From: Hungatella sp. UBA5385
GTDB taxonomy: Bacteria; Bacillota; Clostridia; Lachnospirales; Lachnospiraceae
Assembly (NCBI GenBank): GCA_002409995.1
Contig: DHOR01000001.1
Span: 11,763-25,391, forward strand
DNA length: 13,629 bases
Direction of reading: 5' to 3'
A program made the translations under genes and the position numbers. Shown here in pieces: positions 7,422 through 13,629 of this stretch. The notes under the pieces were generated by a model. It was not told the DNA's origin and searched no databases. It saw nothing but the letters and a program-made list of their open reading frames with translations. Numbering within the stretch: position 1 is the stretch's first letter; each line of letters opens with the position of its first letter.

Positions 7422-8965
7422 GAGTAATCCACCTCCCGCACTTTTCCGGATAACACCCAGGAACCCTGACGTCCATATAATACTTCGGTTTCTTTCTTCT
7501 CCAGCTCCTCTTCAATCATCTGTTCCAGACGCATTTGGCAGTAACCGCCCTGACATCGGCCCATCATTGTGCGGGTGCGGTATTTGACACCTGTTAAAGT
7601 GGATACACCAAGTGGATTGTGGATTGCCTGTAGGATTTCTGATTTTGTAACCATTTCACAGCGGCAGATTACTTCTCCATAGTCTGGATTATCTTTGATT
7701 AACTGGGATTTTTCATCAGTAGTTAATTCTGAAAAACGTTTAATTCCATTACGTTTTGGATTAAACTCAGGATTTTCTTCCAGCTCTTCTCTTTCTTTCA
7801 TTAAGTTAATAGCATATCTTGCTATGGGAACTGCTGCTGTAAGACCAGGGGATTCGATCCCTATAAGGTTAATAGCATTAGGGGCTATGCTATCTAAAAT
7901 TTCAATTTTAAAGTCTTGAATTGCTCCGTTTTCGTCCACCCATTTTGGTAGTATACCGGAATAATTGCGGATATAATCGGATTTATGAATATGTGGCCAT
8001 AGATTCGATGCACTTTCTGCTAAGTAATCCATACTTTCCTGGGGTACGCCATAGTATTCGAAATCTGTTACCAGTTCTGCATTAGGGCCCACCGTCACAT
8101 TGCCATCAATCGTGTTGGTTACGTGAATTCCCATATAGGTGTTGCTGGGAACCGGATAAACAGGCATAGGTAATAAAGCTCCTGTTCGTTTATCAAGAAT
8201 AATATAATCGCCTTTGGAGCCAATGATTTTATAGCCTTTAATCCCCAGCATTTCCGATATTTTTCCGCAGCCCAGACCTGCAGCGTTGACTACCCAGCGG
8301 CAGGTGAATTCTTGTTTTTTATGGGTTGAGGGGTGGGGATTTGAGGTGGTGTTTGTACTTAATACATTTCCGGGCCGGGATACGTTTTTTTCACAAACTG
8401 TCAAAAGGTAGGTTCCGTCCTCTTTTCTTATGATATCAGTTACTTCTCTATCAAAAAAATAGTCAACACCATTGGCATGGGCATTTTCCGCAAGGGCAAT
8501 GGTATAAGCAAATGGATCCAGAATCCCACTGTTCGGTGAAAACAGGGCGAATTTCCCTACAACTGCTGGCACCAGTTCATGAAGCCGTTCCTCATCAATG
8601 ATTTCCAAACCTGTAGAGCCATTTTTCTCCCCCTGCTTCAGAGTGCGTTCTAATGTTTCCATTTCTTCTTCCGTATTCCCAACCAATACCTTACCGCAGC
8701 GTTTAAAAGAAAAATCAAGTTCTTGGGATAGTTCTTCCATCATCTGATTTCCTTCTACGCAAAGTCTTGCCTTCAGAGTCCCTGTGTCATAAGCAAAACC
8801 ACCATGGACTACTGCCGAATTCCTTCCGCTGGTTTCGTAACAGACATCAAGATTTTTCTCCAGAACACCGATCTTTAATTTATACCTTGACATCTCTCTG
8901 GCTATGGCGCTTCCGATCATGCCGCCACCGATAATCAATACATCATATAATTGTTCCTGTTTCAT
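7418..8965 (-). CDS. GlpA-like FAD-dependent dehydrogenase with C-terminal [2Fe-2S] domain
   Basis: 515 residues. A DAO-type FAD domain opens with IIGGGMIGSAIAREMSRY (GGGMIG 13-18), followed by ETSGRNSAVVHGG at 44-56 and ILDPFAYTIALAENAHANG near 148-166. A BFD-like domain at about 430-485 has C434-x-C436 and C471-x4-C476 (CRC, then CQGGYC), the ligand pattern of GlpA-type [2Fe-2S] sites. The family oxidises glycerol 3-phosphate or 2-hydroxy acids such as L-2-hydroxyglutarate. No glpK or glpF is nearby and the regulator is of FCD type, so the substrate is open. The start at 8965 follows AAGGGGG with 7 nt spacing. A polar Ser/Thr/Pro/Asn insert at 195-217 interrupts the FAD domain just before FTCRWVVNAAGLG. 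First gene of a coupled three-gene operon. Confidence 0.9.
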   Translation of the reverse strand: MKQEQLYDVLIIGGGMIGSAIAREMSRYKLKIGVLEKNLDVCYETSGRNSAVVHGGFAYDTGTLKARLCVEGNQMMEELSQELDFSFKRCGKVLVGNTEEEMETLERTLKQGEKNGSTGLEIIDEERLHELVPAVVGKFALFSPNSGILDPFAYTIALAENAHANGVDYFFDREVTDIIRKEDGTYLLTVCEKNVSRPGNVLSTNTTSNPHPSTHKKQEFTCRWVVNAAGLGCGKISEMLGIKGYKIIGSKGDYIILDKRTGALLPMPVYPVPSNTYMGIHVTNTIDGNVTVGPNAELVTDFEYYGVPQESMDYLAESASNLWPHIHKSDYIRNYSGILPKWVDENGAIQDFKIEILDSIAPNAINLIGIESPGLTAAVPIARYAINLMKEREELEENPEFNPKRNGIKRFSELTTDEKSQLIKDNPDYGEVICRCEMVTKSEILQAIHNPLGVSTLTGVKYRTRTMMGRCQGGYCQMRLEQMIEEELEKKETEVLYGRQGSWVLSGKVREVDYS

Positions 8966-8976
8966 TTGCTATCCCC

Positions 8977-9026
8977 CTTGTCTATAATTTATCCTATGAA
9001 TATATTTTATTTTTATTATATACAAG
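8977..9026. promoter_or_regulatory. Inverted repeat in the dehydrogenase promoter, candidate operator
   Basis: Arms CTTGTCTATAAT (8977-8988) and ATTATATACAAG (9015-9026) are inverted copies that match at 11 of 12 positions, with 26 nt between. One arm lies in the spacer of the candidate promoter and the other overlaps the AAGGGGG ribosome binding site. The arm centres are 38 bp apart, between three and four turns of DNA. This is a plausible two-site target for the adjacent GntR protein. Confidence 0.45.
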
Positions 9027-9038
9027 AGATTTAGTCAA
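9010..9038 (-). promoter_or_regulatory. Candidate promoter of the dehydrogenase operon
   Basis: On the minus strand TTGACT (9033-9038) is followed after 17 nt by TAAAAA (9010-9015): five and four matches to the consensus boxes. A TATAAT at 9015-9020 is a better -10 hexamer but has no good -35 at normal spacing. Either choice gives transcription starting around 9003-9009, downstream of gntR, so the operon can be expressed apart from its regulator. Confidence 0.4.
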
Positions 9039-9104
9039 TAAGAATGATGATTTTTAAGTATCAAAGTGTTCTTTGGTCAAAAGTCATCCTATAAATTTTG
9101 TTTT

Positions 9105-9806
9105 TCATATTTTATTTTTAATATTTTGCTCTTCAAGATATCTATTTTCGTTATACAGCAAGTGAAAATACATTGCCTGTTGAGCTTCCACCGGTTTTCT
9201 TTCTTTTATTGCATTAAATACAGCCCGATGGGACTGCAGAGTCTGCTTATATTCTGTTTCATGAACTTCATCTGCAAACACTGCTATTCCATTGCCTATG
9301 ACAGGAATTAAGTTAGACATAACGCTATTATGGGTGCAGTTTGCAATCTGGGCATGAAATTCAATATCTTTTTCTGAATAATCCTTTTTCTCTGTAATCA
9401 GTTTTTCGGTTTCCAGAAGAATTGCTTCCAGTTTTTCCATTTCTTCTTCACTGGCATTTTGAGCAGCCAAAGCTGCAATGGCGGGCTCCAGTAATAGACG
9501 AATCTGAATTAAGTCCCTAGTCAGTTTAACTCTGTCCTCCACAAGAGAAAATCCAAATGGATCATCTGCTACTCCCTGTTTTTCAGAAATAAATGAACCA
9601 GAGCCCTGGCGGATTGTGACTATATTTCTGGATACCAGAATCTTTAATGCTTCTCTCACGGTATTACGTCCAATTCCTAGACGTTCTGATAATTCTGCCT
9701 CTGTAGGGAGTTTGCTTCCCGGTGTATAGCTTTTCTCTTTGATCAACTCAATTAATTGCTCTGCTCCTATTTCTGCTAATGTACGGTTATCAGCTTGTTT
9801 TTCCAT
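9105..9806 (-). CDS. GntR family transcriptional regulator, FadR/FCD subfamily
   Basis: 233 residues. Winged helix-turn-helix at about 10-75, with the family motif KLPTEAELSERLGIGRNTVREALKIL (32-57) and the wing RQGSGSFI (66-73). The C-terminal all-helical FCD ligand-binding domain (about 92-222) retains the metal-site residues D147, H151, H193 and H215. FCD regulators usually sense small carboxylates (lactate, glycolate, gluconate and similar), which bears on the substrate of the downstream dehydrogenase. It lies 139 nt upstream of that operon on the same strand and is most likely its regulator. The start at 9806 follows AAGGAGG with 7 nt spacing. A perfect 53-bp palindrome ends only 2 nt before this ribosome binding site, so the leader of this gene is very unusual. 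Confidence 0.95.
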   Translation of the reverse strand: MEKQADNRTLAEIGAEQLIELIKEKSYTPGSKLPTEAELSERLGIGRNTVREALKILVSRNIVTIRQGSGSFISEKQGVADDPFGFSLVEDRVKLTRDLIQIRLLLEPAIAALAAQNASEEEMEKLEAILLETEKLITEKKDYSEKDIEFHAQIANCTHNSVMSNLIPVIGNGIAVFADEVHETEYKQTLQSHRAVFNAIKERKPVEAQQAMYFHLLYNENRYLEEQNIKNKI

Positions 9807-9822
9807 TTAGAAACCTCCTTTT

Positions 9823-9875
9823 TTTTAAATTGGGGTTCGACCCTTTGATACAAAGGGTCGAACCCCAATTTAAAA
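9823..9875. repeat. REP-like palindrome, copy 1
   Basis: Perfect inverted repeat with 25-bp arms (9823-9847 and 9851-9875) and spacer ATA. The core of each arm is TTGGGGTTCGACCCTTTG or its complement. It fills most of the gap between the ABC-F stop codon and the gntR ribosome binding site. No U tract follows on either strand, so it is not a standard terminator. It is the same element as copy 2 at 12624-12676 but inverted: the spacer reads ATA here and TAT there. It probably belongs to the RAYT encoded at the right of the window. Confidence 0.93.
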
Positions 9876-9895
9876 TAACTAAGCAATTCAAACAA

Positions 9896-11452
9896 TTAGG
9901 ACAATTTAAGTGCCCATTCTCTGCAATCCCACACTTTATTTGCTAAGCCTTCATAGAACTCAGGCTCGTGGCAGATCAGCAGAATGCTTCCTCTATATTC
10001 TTTTAACGCACGTTTCAATTCTTCCTTGGCATCTGCATCCAGATGGTTGGTAGGCTCGTCCAGAAGAAGGACATTAGTTTCTCTGTTTATTAGTTTACAT
10101 AATCTTACTTTAGCCTGTTCTCCACCGCTAAGGACACGGACCTGACTTTCGATATGTTTTGTTGTCAGACCACATTTGGCAAGGGCAGAGCGAACTTCGT
10201 ACTGGGTATAGGCTGGGAACTCCTTCCAGATTTCTTCGATACAAGTGGTTTTATTGCCGGGCTCCATTTCCTGCTCAAAGTAACCGGTTGACAGATAGTC
10301 GCCCAGCTGAACTTTTCCGCTGAGAGCAGGAGTCAGGCCTAATATGCTCTTTAATAAGGTGGTTTTACCGATACCATTGGCACCTACCAGAACGATTTTC
10401 TCGCCACGTTCCATGCGGACATTTAATGGTTTTGATAAAGGCTCATCATAGCCGATTACAAGATCTGTTGTCTCAAAAATGCATTTCCCAGCAGTACGGG
10501 CTTCTTTAAAATAGAATTCTGGCTTTGGTTTTTCCCTTGCAAGTTCAATAACGTCCATTTTATCCAGCTTTTTCTGTCTGGACATTGCCATATTTCGGGT
10601 GGAAACTCTGGCTTTATTTCGGGCTACAAAGTCCTCTAACTCGGCGATTTCCTGCTGCTGACGTTTATAAGCGGATTCTAACTGAGACTTTTTCACAGCA
10701 TAAACCTCCTGGAATTTATCATAGTCACCTACGTAACGGTCCAGATTCTGATTTTCCATATGATAAATAATGTTGACTACACTGTTGAGGAATGGAATAT
10801 CATGTGATATAAGGATAAATGCATTTTCATATTCCAGCAAATACCGTTTGAGCCACTCAATATGCTGAACATCCAGATAGTTGGTAGGCTCATCCAGAAG
10901 CAAGATATCAGGCTTCTCCAGAAGCAGTTTTCCAAGAAGGACTTTGGTTCTCTGACCGCCGCTTAGATCAGTGACATCTTTATCAAGACCAATATCCGTG
11001 AGTCCAAGAGCTCTGGCAATCTCTTCTACTTTGGAATCAATGACGTAAAAATCGTGAGCCATTAAAAGGTCCTGAATGGTGCCAAGATCCTCCATCATGG
11101 AAGTCATTTCCGCTTCACCAGCATCGCCCATGCGGTCACAGATATCATTCATCTGCTCCTCTAACTGGAATAAAAATGCAAATGCACTTTTTAAAACATC
11201 ACGAATGGTCATTCCCTTTTCCAGCACTGTATGCTGATCCAGATATCCGGTACGAACGCGTTTGGACCATTCAACTTTCCCTTCGTCTGGCTGCAGCTTG
11301 TCTGTAATAATATTCATAAATGTTGATTTTCCTTCACCATTAGCACCAATTAATCCAATGTGCTCTCCTTTTAAAAGGCGGAAGGAAACATCATTAAAAA
11401 TAGCACGGTCACCGAAACCGTGAGTTAAGTGTTCTACGTTTAATATACTCAT
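9896..11452 (-). CDS. ABC-F family ATPase, YfmM-like
   Basis: 518 residues with two ABC domains and no membrane segment. Domain 1: Walker A GANGEGKST 36-44, signature LSGGQ 163-167, Walker B LLLDEPTN with D187/E188, switch ISHD 215-218. Domain 2: GANGIGKTT 357-365, LSGGEQ 441-446, LLLDEPTNHLD with D465/E466, ICHE near 493-496. The basic, helical linker between them (about 240-320, with NMAMSRQKKLDKMD) is the ribosomal tRNA-site interaction region of ABC-F proteins. Length and N-terminus resemble Bacillus subtilis YfmM. The family rescues or tunes translating ribosomes and some members protect against antibiotics; nothing here proves resistance. I chose the ATG at 11452 because AGGAG lies 8 nt upstream. 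A longer frame to 11557 would run through the promoter. Confidence 0.93.
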   Translation of the reverse strand: MSILNVEHLTHGFGDRAIFNDVSFRLLKGEHIGLIGANGEGKSTFMNIITDKLQPDEGKVEWSKRVRTGYLDQHTVLEKGMTIRDVLKSAFAFLFQLEEQMNDICDRMGDAGEAEMTSMMEDLGTIQDLLMAHDFYVIDSKVEEIARALGLTDIGLDKDVTDLSGGQRTKVLLGKLLLEKPDILLLDEPTNYLDVQHIEWLKRYLLEYENAFILISHDIPFLNSVVNIIYHMENQNLDRYVGDYDKFQEVYAVKKSQLESAYKRQQQEIAELEDFVARNKARVSTRNMAMSRQKKLDKMDVIELAREKPKPEFYFKEARTAGKCIFETTDLVIGYDEPLSKPLNVRMERGEKIVLVGANGIGKTTLLKSILGLTPALSGKVQLGDYLSTGYFEQEMEPGNKTTCIEEIWKEFPAYTQYEVRSALAKCGLTTKHIESQVRVLSGGEQAKVRLCKLINRETNVLLLDEPTNHLDADAKEELKRALKEYRGSILLICHEPEFYEGLANKVWDCREWALKLS

Positions 11453-11484
11453 TTGAAAGCTCCTAAAATATTTTATTCTTTCCC

Positions 11485-11513
11485 ATTCTACATGAGAATT
11501 TTCCATCTTGCAA
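11485..11513 (-). promoter_or_regulatory. Promoter of the ABC-F gene
   Basis: On the minus strand TTGCAA (11508-11513), 17 nt, then TAGAAT (11485-11490): four and five matches to the consensus at ideal spacing. Transcription should start near 11478, about 25 nt before the ATG at 11452, which rules out the longer N-terminus. Confidence 0.7.
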
Positions 11514-11541
11514 GGAAAAGCAACAGGAGAAATGAATTGTA

Positions 11542-11570
11542 TTGCAAATTTCGACAAAACCAGTTATGAT
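11542..11570 (+). promoter_or_regulatory. Promoter of the membrane protein gene
   Basis: TTGCAA (11542-11547), 17 nt, then TATGAT (11565-11570). Transcription should start near 11577 and the ribosome binding site AAAGGA is at 11601. The -35 hexamer contains the TTG that would be the start codon of a longer reading frame, which supports the ATG at 11614 instead. Confidence 0.7.
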
Positions 11571-11613
11571 ATTACCATCAATGGTTAATAAATTTAAACG
11601 AAAGGATTTTCTT

Positions 11614-12621
11614 ATGTACTTTTATACATGGTATCAATGGCTGCTGTTTTTCTTTATTTATTGTTTTTTTGGCTGGATCATTGAATCGACCTTTGTTTCT
11701 GTTAAAAACCGTCATTTTGTCAACCGGGGATTTTTACAAATTCCTATGCTCCCTTTATATGGAAGCGGAGCCATTATTATGCTCTGGCTTTCTCTTCCTG
11801 TAGAGGATAATGTATTACTGGTATTTATCTTTGGTATGATTGGGGCGTCTGTTCTTGAATATGTGACAGGTTATGTGATGGAACGATTATTTAAGATGAA
11901 ATACTGGGATTACAGCAAAAACCCTTTTAATATTAATGGCTATGTCTGCCTTGGAACTTCCATTGCATGGGGATTTTTGACCATCGCATTGACTGAATTT
12001 ATACATAAACCTATTGAACAGCTGGTTCTGGGACTGAACACCATAGCCTGCATTATCATTGTAGTCATCGTGGGGATTGTGTTTATTACCGATGTCATCA
12101 TATCAATTAAGGAAGCACTGGACCTTGGACGTGTGCTGGAGTCTATGACTCATATGAAGGCAGAGCTGGAAGAACTGCAGCTGCAGATGGCTCTTTTTAA
12201 AGCCGAAGCCACTTCAAAGGTATCAGACCTGCGTGACGATACTGTCCAGCGTGCTGCCAATCTCAAAGGTGAAACCGCAATAAAACTCGCTACCTTAAAG
12301 GTTGAAACTGCAATGAAGCGCAATGAAACAATGAACGCTTTAAAGGAAAGTTTAAAACGTCAGGCTGAAACTGTGACTAACTGGAAGGAATATCTAAAAC
12401 GCAGTGAAACCTTTAAAGATGCGAATGAAAAAACCATTGCTGAAGCTTCTTCCCTTATTGAGCGATTCCTGTCTCTTACAGAACGGCGGGAAAAGATTTC
12501 TAAACAGCTTAATCTTTATCATAAACGGTTGCTTCGTGGTAACCCTACCGCCAGCTCTAAACAGTTTGGTGATGCGTTGCGTGAATTGAAGGAATATTCG
12601 CGAAAGAAGCGAAAGAATTAA
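11614..12621 (+). CDS. Five-helix membrane protein (putative ABC-transporter type IV, CmpB-like family) with coiled-coil tail
   Basis: 335 residues. Five hydrophobic segments at about 5-24, 42-61, 66-90, 108-130 and 136-162. The conserved N-terminal block FGWIIESTFVSVKNRHFVNR and GFLQIPMLPLYGSGAI mark the family annotated as putative ABC-transporter type IV (PF06541 type), which is common in Clostridia and of unproven function. The C-terminal half (about 170-335) is a charged cytoplasmic coiled coil, with an approximate 11-residue repeat NLKGETAIKLA/TLKVETAMKRN near 216-237, ending in the basic KKRKN. It has no ATPase motif and none of its own partner genes nearby; the divergent ABC-F protein is a ribosomal factor, not a transporter subunit. 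The ATG at 11614 follows AAAGGA with 7 nt spacing. Its stop codon lies 2 nt from palindrome copy 2. Confidence 0.82.
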   Translation: MYFYTWYQWLLFFFIYCFFGWIIESTFVSVKNRHFVNRGFLQIPMLPLYGSGAIIMLWLSLPVEDNVLLVFIFGMIGASVLEYVTGYVMERLFKMKYWDYSKNPFNINGYVCLGTSIAWGFLTIALTEFIHKPIEQLVLGLNTIACIIIVVIVGIVFITDVIISIKEALDLGRVLESMTHMKAELEELQLQMALFKAEATSKVSDLRDDTVQRAANLKGETAIKLATLKVETAMKRNETMNALKESLKRQAETVTNWKEYLKRSETFKDANEKTIAEASSLIERFLSLTERREKISKQLNLYHKRLLRGNPTASSKQFGDALRELKEYSRKKRKN

Positions 12622-12623
12622 CT

Positions 12624-12676
12624 TTTAAAATTGGGGTTCGACCCTTTGTATCAAAGGGTCGAACCCCAATTTTAAA
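12624..12676. repeat. REP-like palindrome, copy 2, adjacent to the RAYT gene
   Basis: Perfect inverted repeat with 25-bp arms (12624-12648 and 12652-12676) and spacer TAT. It begins 2 nt after the stop codon of the membrane-protein gene and ends 1 nt before the stop codon of the convergent transposase gene, so it occupies the whole gap. It matches copy 1 except for one base in the left arm and the mirror base in the right arm. Only three to four T residues follow the stem on either side, so termination is possible but not typical. Confidence 0.93.
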
Positions 12677-12677
12677 T

Positions 12678-13463
12678 TTACTCTTTCTCTAAAGATTTTA
12701 TCACCCGGTAACGAGTCAGTCCAGTCATTTCACAGATTTGACTTACAGTAAAATGATACTCATTTTTTAACAACTCTATCATCTCTGCCCTGCCAGCCTT
12801 ATTCCATGACAAATCCTGAAGCGATTGAAGCCCAAATTCTTCCAATGCCCTTCTCTGGGCATGAGCAATTCTATATTTTTCCTGTTCCAGCATTTCCTCC
12901 TCAATATCATCATATAATAAGAAATCCTCTTCACTATGGAATTCTAAAAAAGCCTTGAAATTGCCAAACTTTCTGATCACAAGTTTAACAGAATCAATAT
13001 TTATCATAGATTTGTCCTTATTATAGCTGCGAAATTCCATAAAACTGCTAAAGCGATATCGTTCTACAGATGTAACAAGATTTGCTTTTACAGGATTCTG
13101 GTGAATATAACGAATCACTGCCCAGAAATACCCCTCTGAATTTACAGGCTTGCTCTTAAAATGGCCTTGAAAAACGTGTCCTGTCCGATTATGGAAAAAG
13201 TTATAGGTGGTGCCGTATTTTCCCTGAGTCTGTTGCATTAATTCTCCAATATCCTCTAAATCACCATATAAAATCAGATGAACATGATTAGACATAATAC
13301 AATATGCATACAGCTTGACCGTTGAATTCTCCAAAGCCTCTCTCAGACATTCCATATAAAAGAATTTCTCCTTATCTGAAGCAAAAATTGGATCTTTATT
13401 GATTCCCCGGCTGTAAACATGATAAAGCTTCAAGGTTGAAATACTTCTTTTTCTTGGGCACAT
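12678..13463 (-). CDS. REP-associated tyrosine transposase (RAYT), Y1/HUH family
   Basis: 261 residues of the Y1_Tnp (IS200-like TnpA) superfamily. The N-terminus LKLYHVYSRGINKDPIF is the family start. The HUH metal site is NHVHLIL with H60 and H62, followed by TGHVFQGHFKSKPV (94-107) and the catalytic tyrosine in RYIHQNPVKA (Y119). A long C-terminal extension (about 180-261) ends in a helix-turn-helix, FTVSQICEMTGLTRYRVIKS, which would help recognise DNA. RAYTs are usually single-copy, domesticated enzymes that cut and join REP palindromes. The tight flanking by such repeats fits this role, and no IS200/IS605 tnpB is present. I chose the ATG at 13463, 8 nt after AAGGAG. A GTG at 13472 directly abuts that ribosome binding site and is unlikely. 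All catalytic residues are present. Confidence 0.93.
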   Translation of the reverse strand: MCPRKRSISTLKLYHVYSRGINKDPIFASDKEKFFYMECLREALENSTVKLYAYCIMSNHVHLILYGDLEDIGELMQQTQGKYGTTYNFFHNRTGHVFQGHFKSKPVNSEGYFWAVIRYIHQNPVKANLVTSVERYRFSSFMEFRSYNKDKSMINIDSVKLVIRKFGNFKAFLEFHSEEDFLLYDDIEEEMLEQEKYRIAHAQRRALEEFGLQSLQDLSWNKAGRAEMIELLKNEYHFTVSQICEMTGLTRYRVIKSLEKE

Positions 13464-13595
13464 AAAAATCACTCCTTATTTAATTGTATTTTCTTTTTGG
13501 AAAACAAAAGATTTGTACAGAAAAGAATGAATTGAAAATAAATATTAAGAGAAACTTATTGTTAGAATTGTTTAATTATTCATGAAATTATATTC

Positions 13596-13629
13596 TTTTA
13601 AATTTGGGGTTCGACCCCAATGTGGTCAA
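13596..13629. repeat. REP-like palindrome, variant copy 3, cut by the window edge
   Basis: The outer part matches copies 1 and 2 (TTTTAAATTTGGGG, then TTCGACCC) with one extra T. The inner part then diverges to CAATGTGGTCAA. Within it TTGGGGT (13604-13610)/ACCCCAA (13614-13620) forms a 7-bp hairpin with loop TCG. If a second arm follows beyond the edge, this is a variant of the same repeat family. It lies 133 nt upstream of the RAYT start, so the gene is bracketed by two palindromes. Confidence 0.7.

Noticed and set aside
9823..9875. GGTTCGA resembles the T-arm of a tRNA
   Set aside because: The motif lies inside a perfect long palindrome, with no acceptor, D or anticodon stems around it, and recurs in the other copies.
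11453..11557. N-terminal extension of the ABC-F protein by 35 residues
   Set aside because: It runs through the promoter and ribosome binding site, and the normal family start (MSILNVEHLTHGFGDRA) is at 11452.
12624..12676. Palindromes as ordinary Rho-independent terminators
   Set aside because: The stems are unusually long and perfect, neither strand has a real U tract after the stem, copy 1 also sits against a ribosome binding site, and the sequence itself is repeated. Termination may be a side effect.
12678..13463. Complete IS200/IS605 insertion sequence
   Set aside because: The protein has the RAYT C-terminal extension, there is no tnpB, and the flanking palindromes recur away from the gene, which fits a REP system and not a self-contained insertion sequence.
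13464..13472. GTG start for the RAYT three codons earlier
   Set aside because: The GTG directly touches the AAGGAG ribosome binding site; the ATG at 13463 has correct spacing.

Overview
The window looks like chromosomal DNA of a low-to-moderate G+C, anaerobic Gram-positive bacterium of the class Clostridia, probably a Lachnospiraceae-type organism. The grounds are strong AAGGAGG-type ribosome binding sites, roughly 40% G+C in the core genes, a RecD2-MreB-ComF neighbourhood, a three-gene flavoprotein/DUF1667 operon, and a YfmM-type ABC-F protein. The assignment is inferred from gene content only.

Layout. (1) 1-4750, mostly minus strand: a ComF-family phosphoribosyltransferase, the RecD2 helicase and an MreB/Mbl actin homologue. 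One AT-rich orphan gene on the plus strand sits between comF and recD2. (2) 4747-5356: a 610-base gap with no convincing protein gene. It holds the mreB promoter, a possible leftward terminator, and on the plus strand a compact folded RNA (three hairpins, a loop-junction pseudoknot and a strong intrinsic terminator). (3) 5357-9806, all minus strand: a FadR/FCD-type GntR regulator, then a translationally coupled operon encoding a GlpA-like flavoprotein with a C-terminal [2Fe-2S] domain, a second FAD/NAD oxidoreductase and a DUF1667 protein. A chimeric HicB-like antitoxin with no visible toxin follows. (4) 9896-12621: an ABC-F ATPase and a five-helix membrane protein with a coiled-coil tail, fired from well-formed back-to-back promoters. 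(5) 12624-13629: a REP-associated tyrosine transposase (RAYT, Y1/HUH family) directly flanked by palindromic repeats.

The most interesting system is the RAYT with its palindromes. A 53-bp element with perfect 25-bp arms lies 1 nt past the RAYT stop codon and 2 nt past the stop of the convergent gene. The same element, in opposite orientation, lies 2.8 kb away between the ABC-F gene and gntR. A related but different palindrome begins upstream of the RAYT and runs off the window. The two full copies differ at mirror positions in both arms, so pairing is preserved. Together they look like a REP/BIME-style system outside the Proteobacteria, where such systems are best known.

How the genes may work together: the flavoproteins and DUF1667 probably form one anaerobic dehydrogenase complex that passes electrons from a hydroxy-substrate (glycerol 3-phosphate or a 2-hydroxy acid) through FAD and iron-sulphur centres, under control of the adjacent GntR protein. 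The other genes are housekeeping and look independent of one another.
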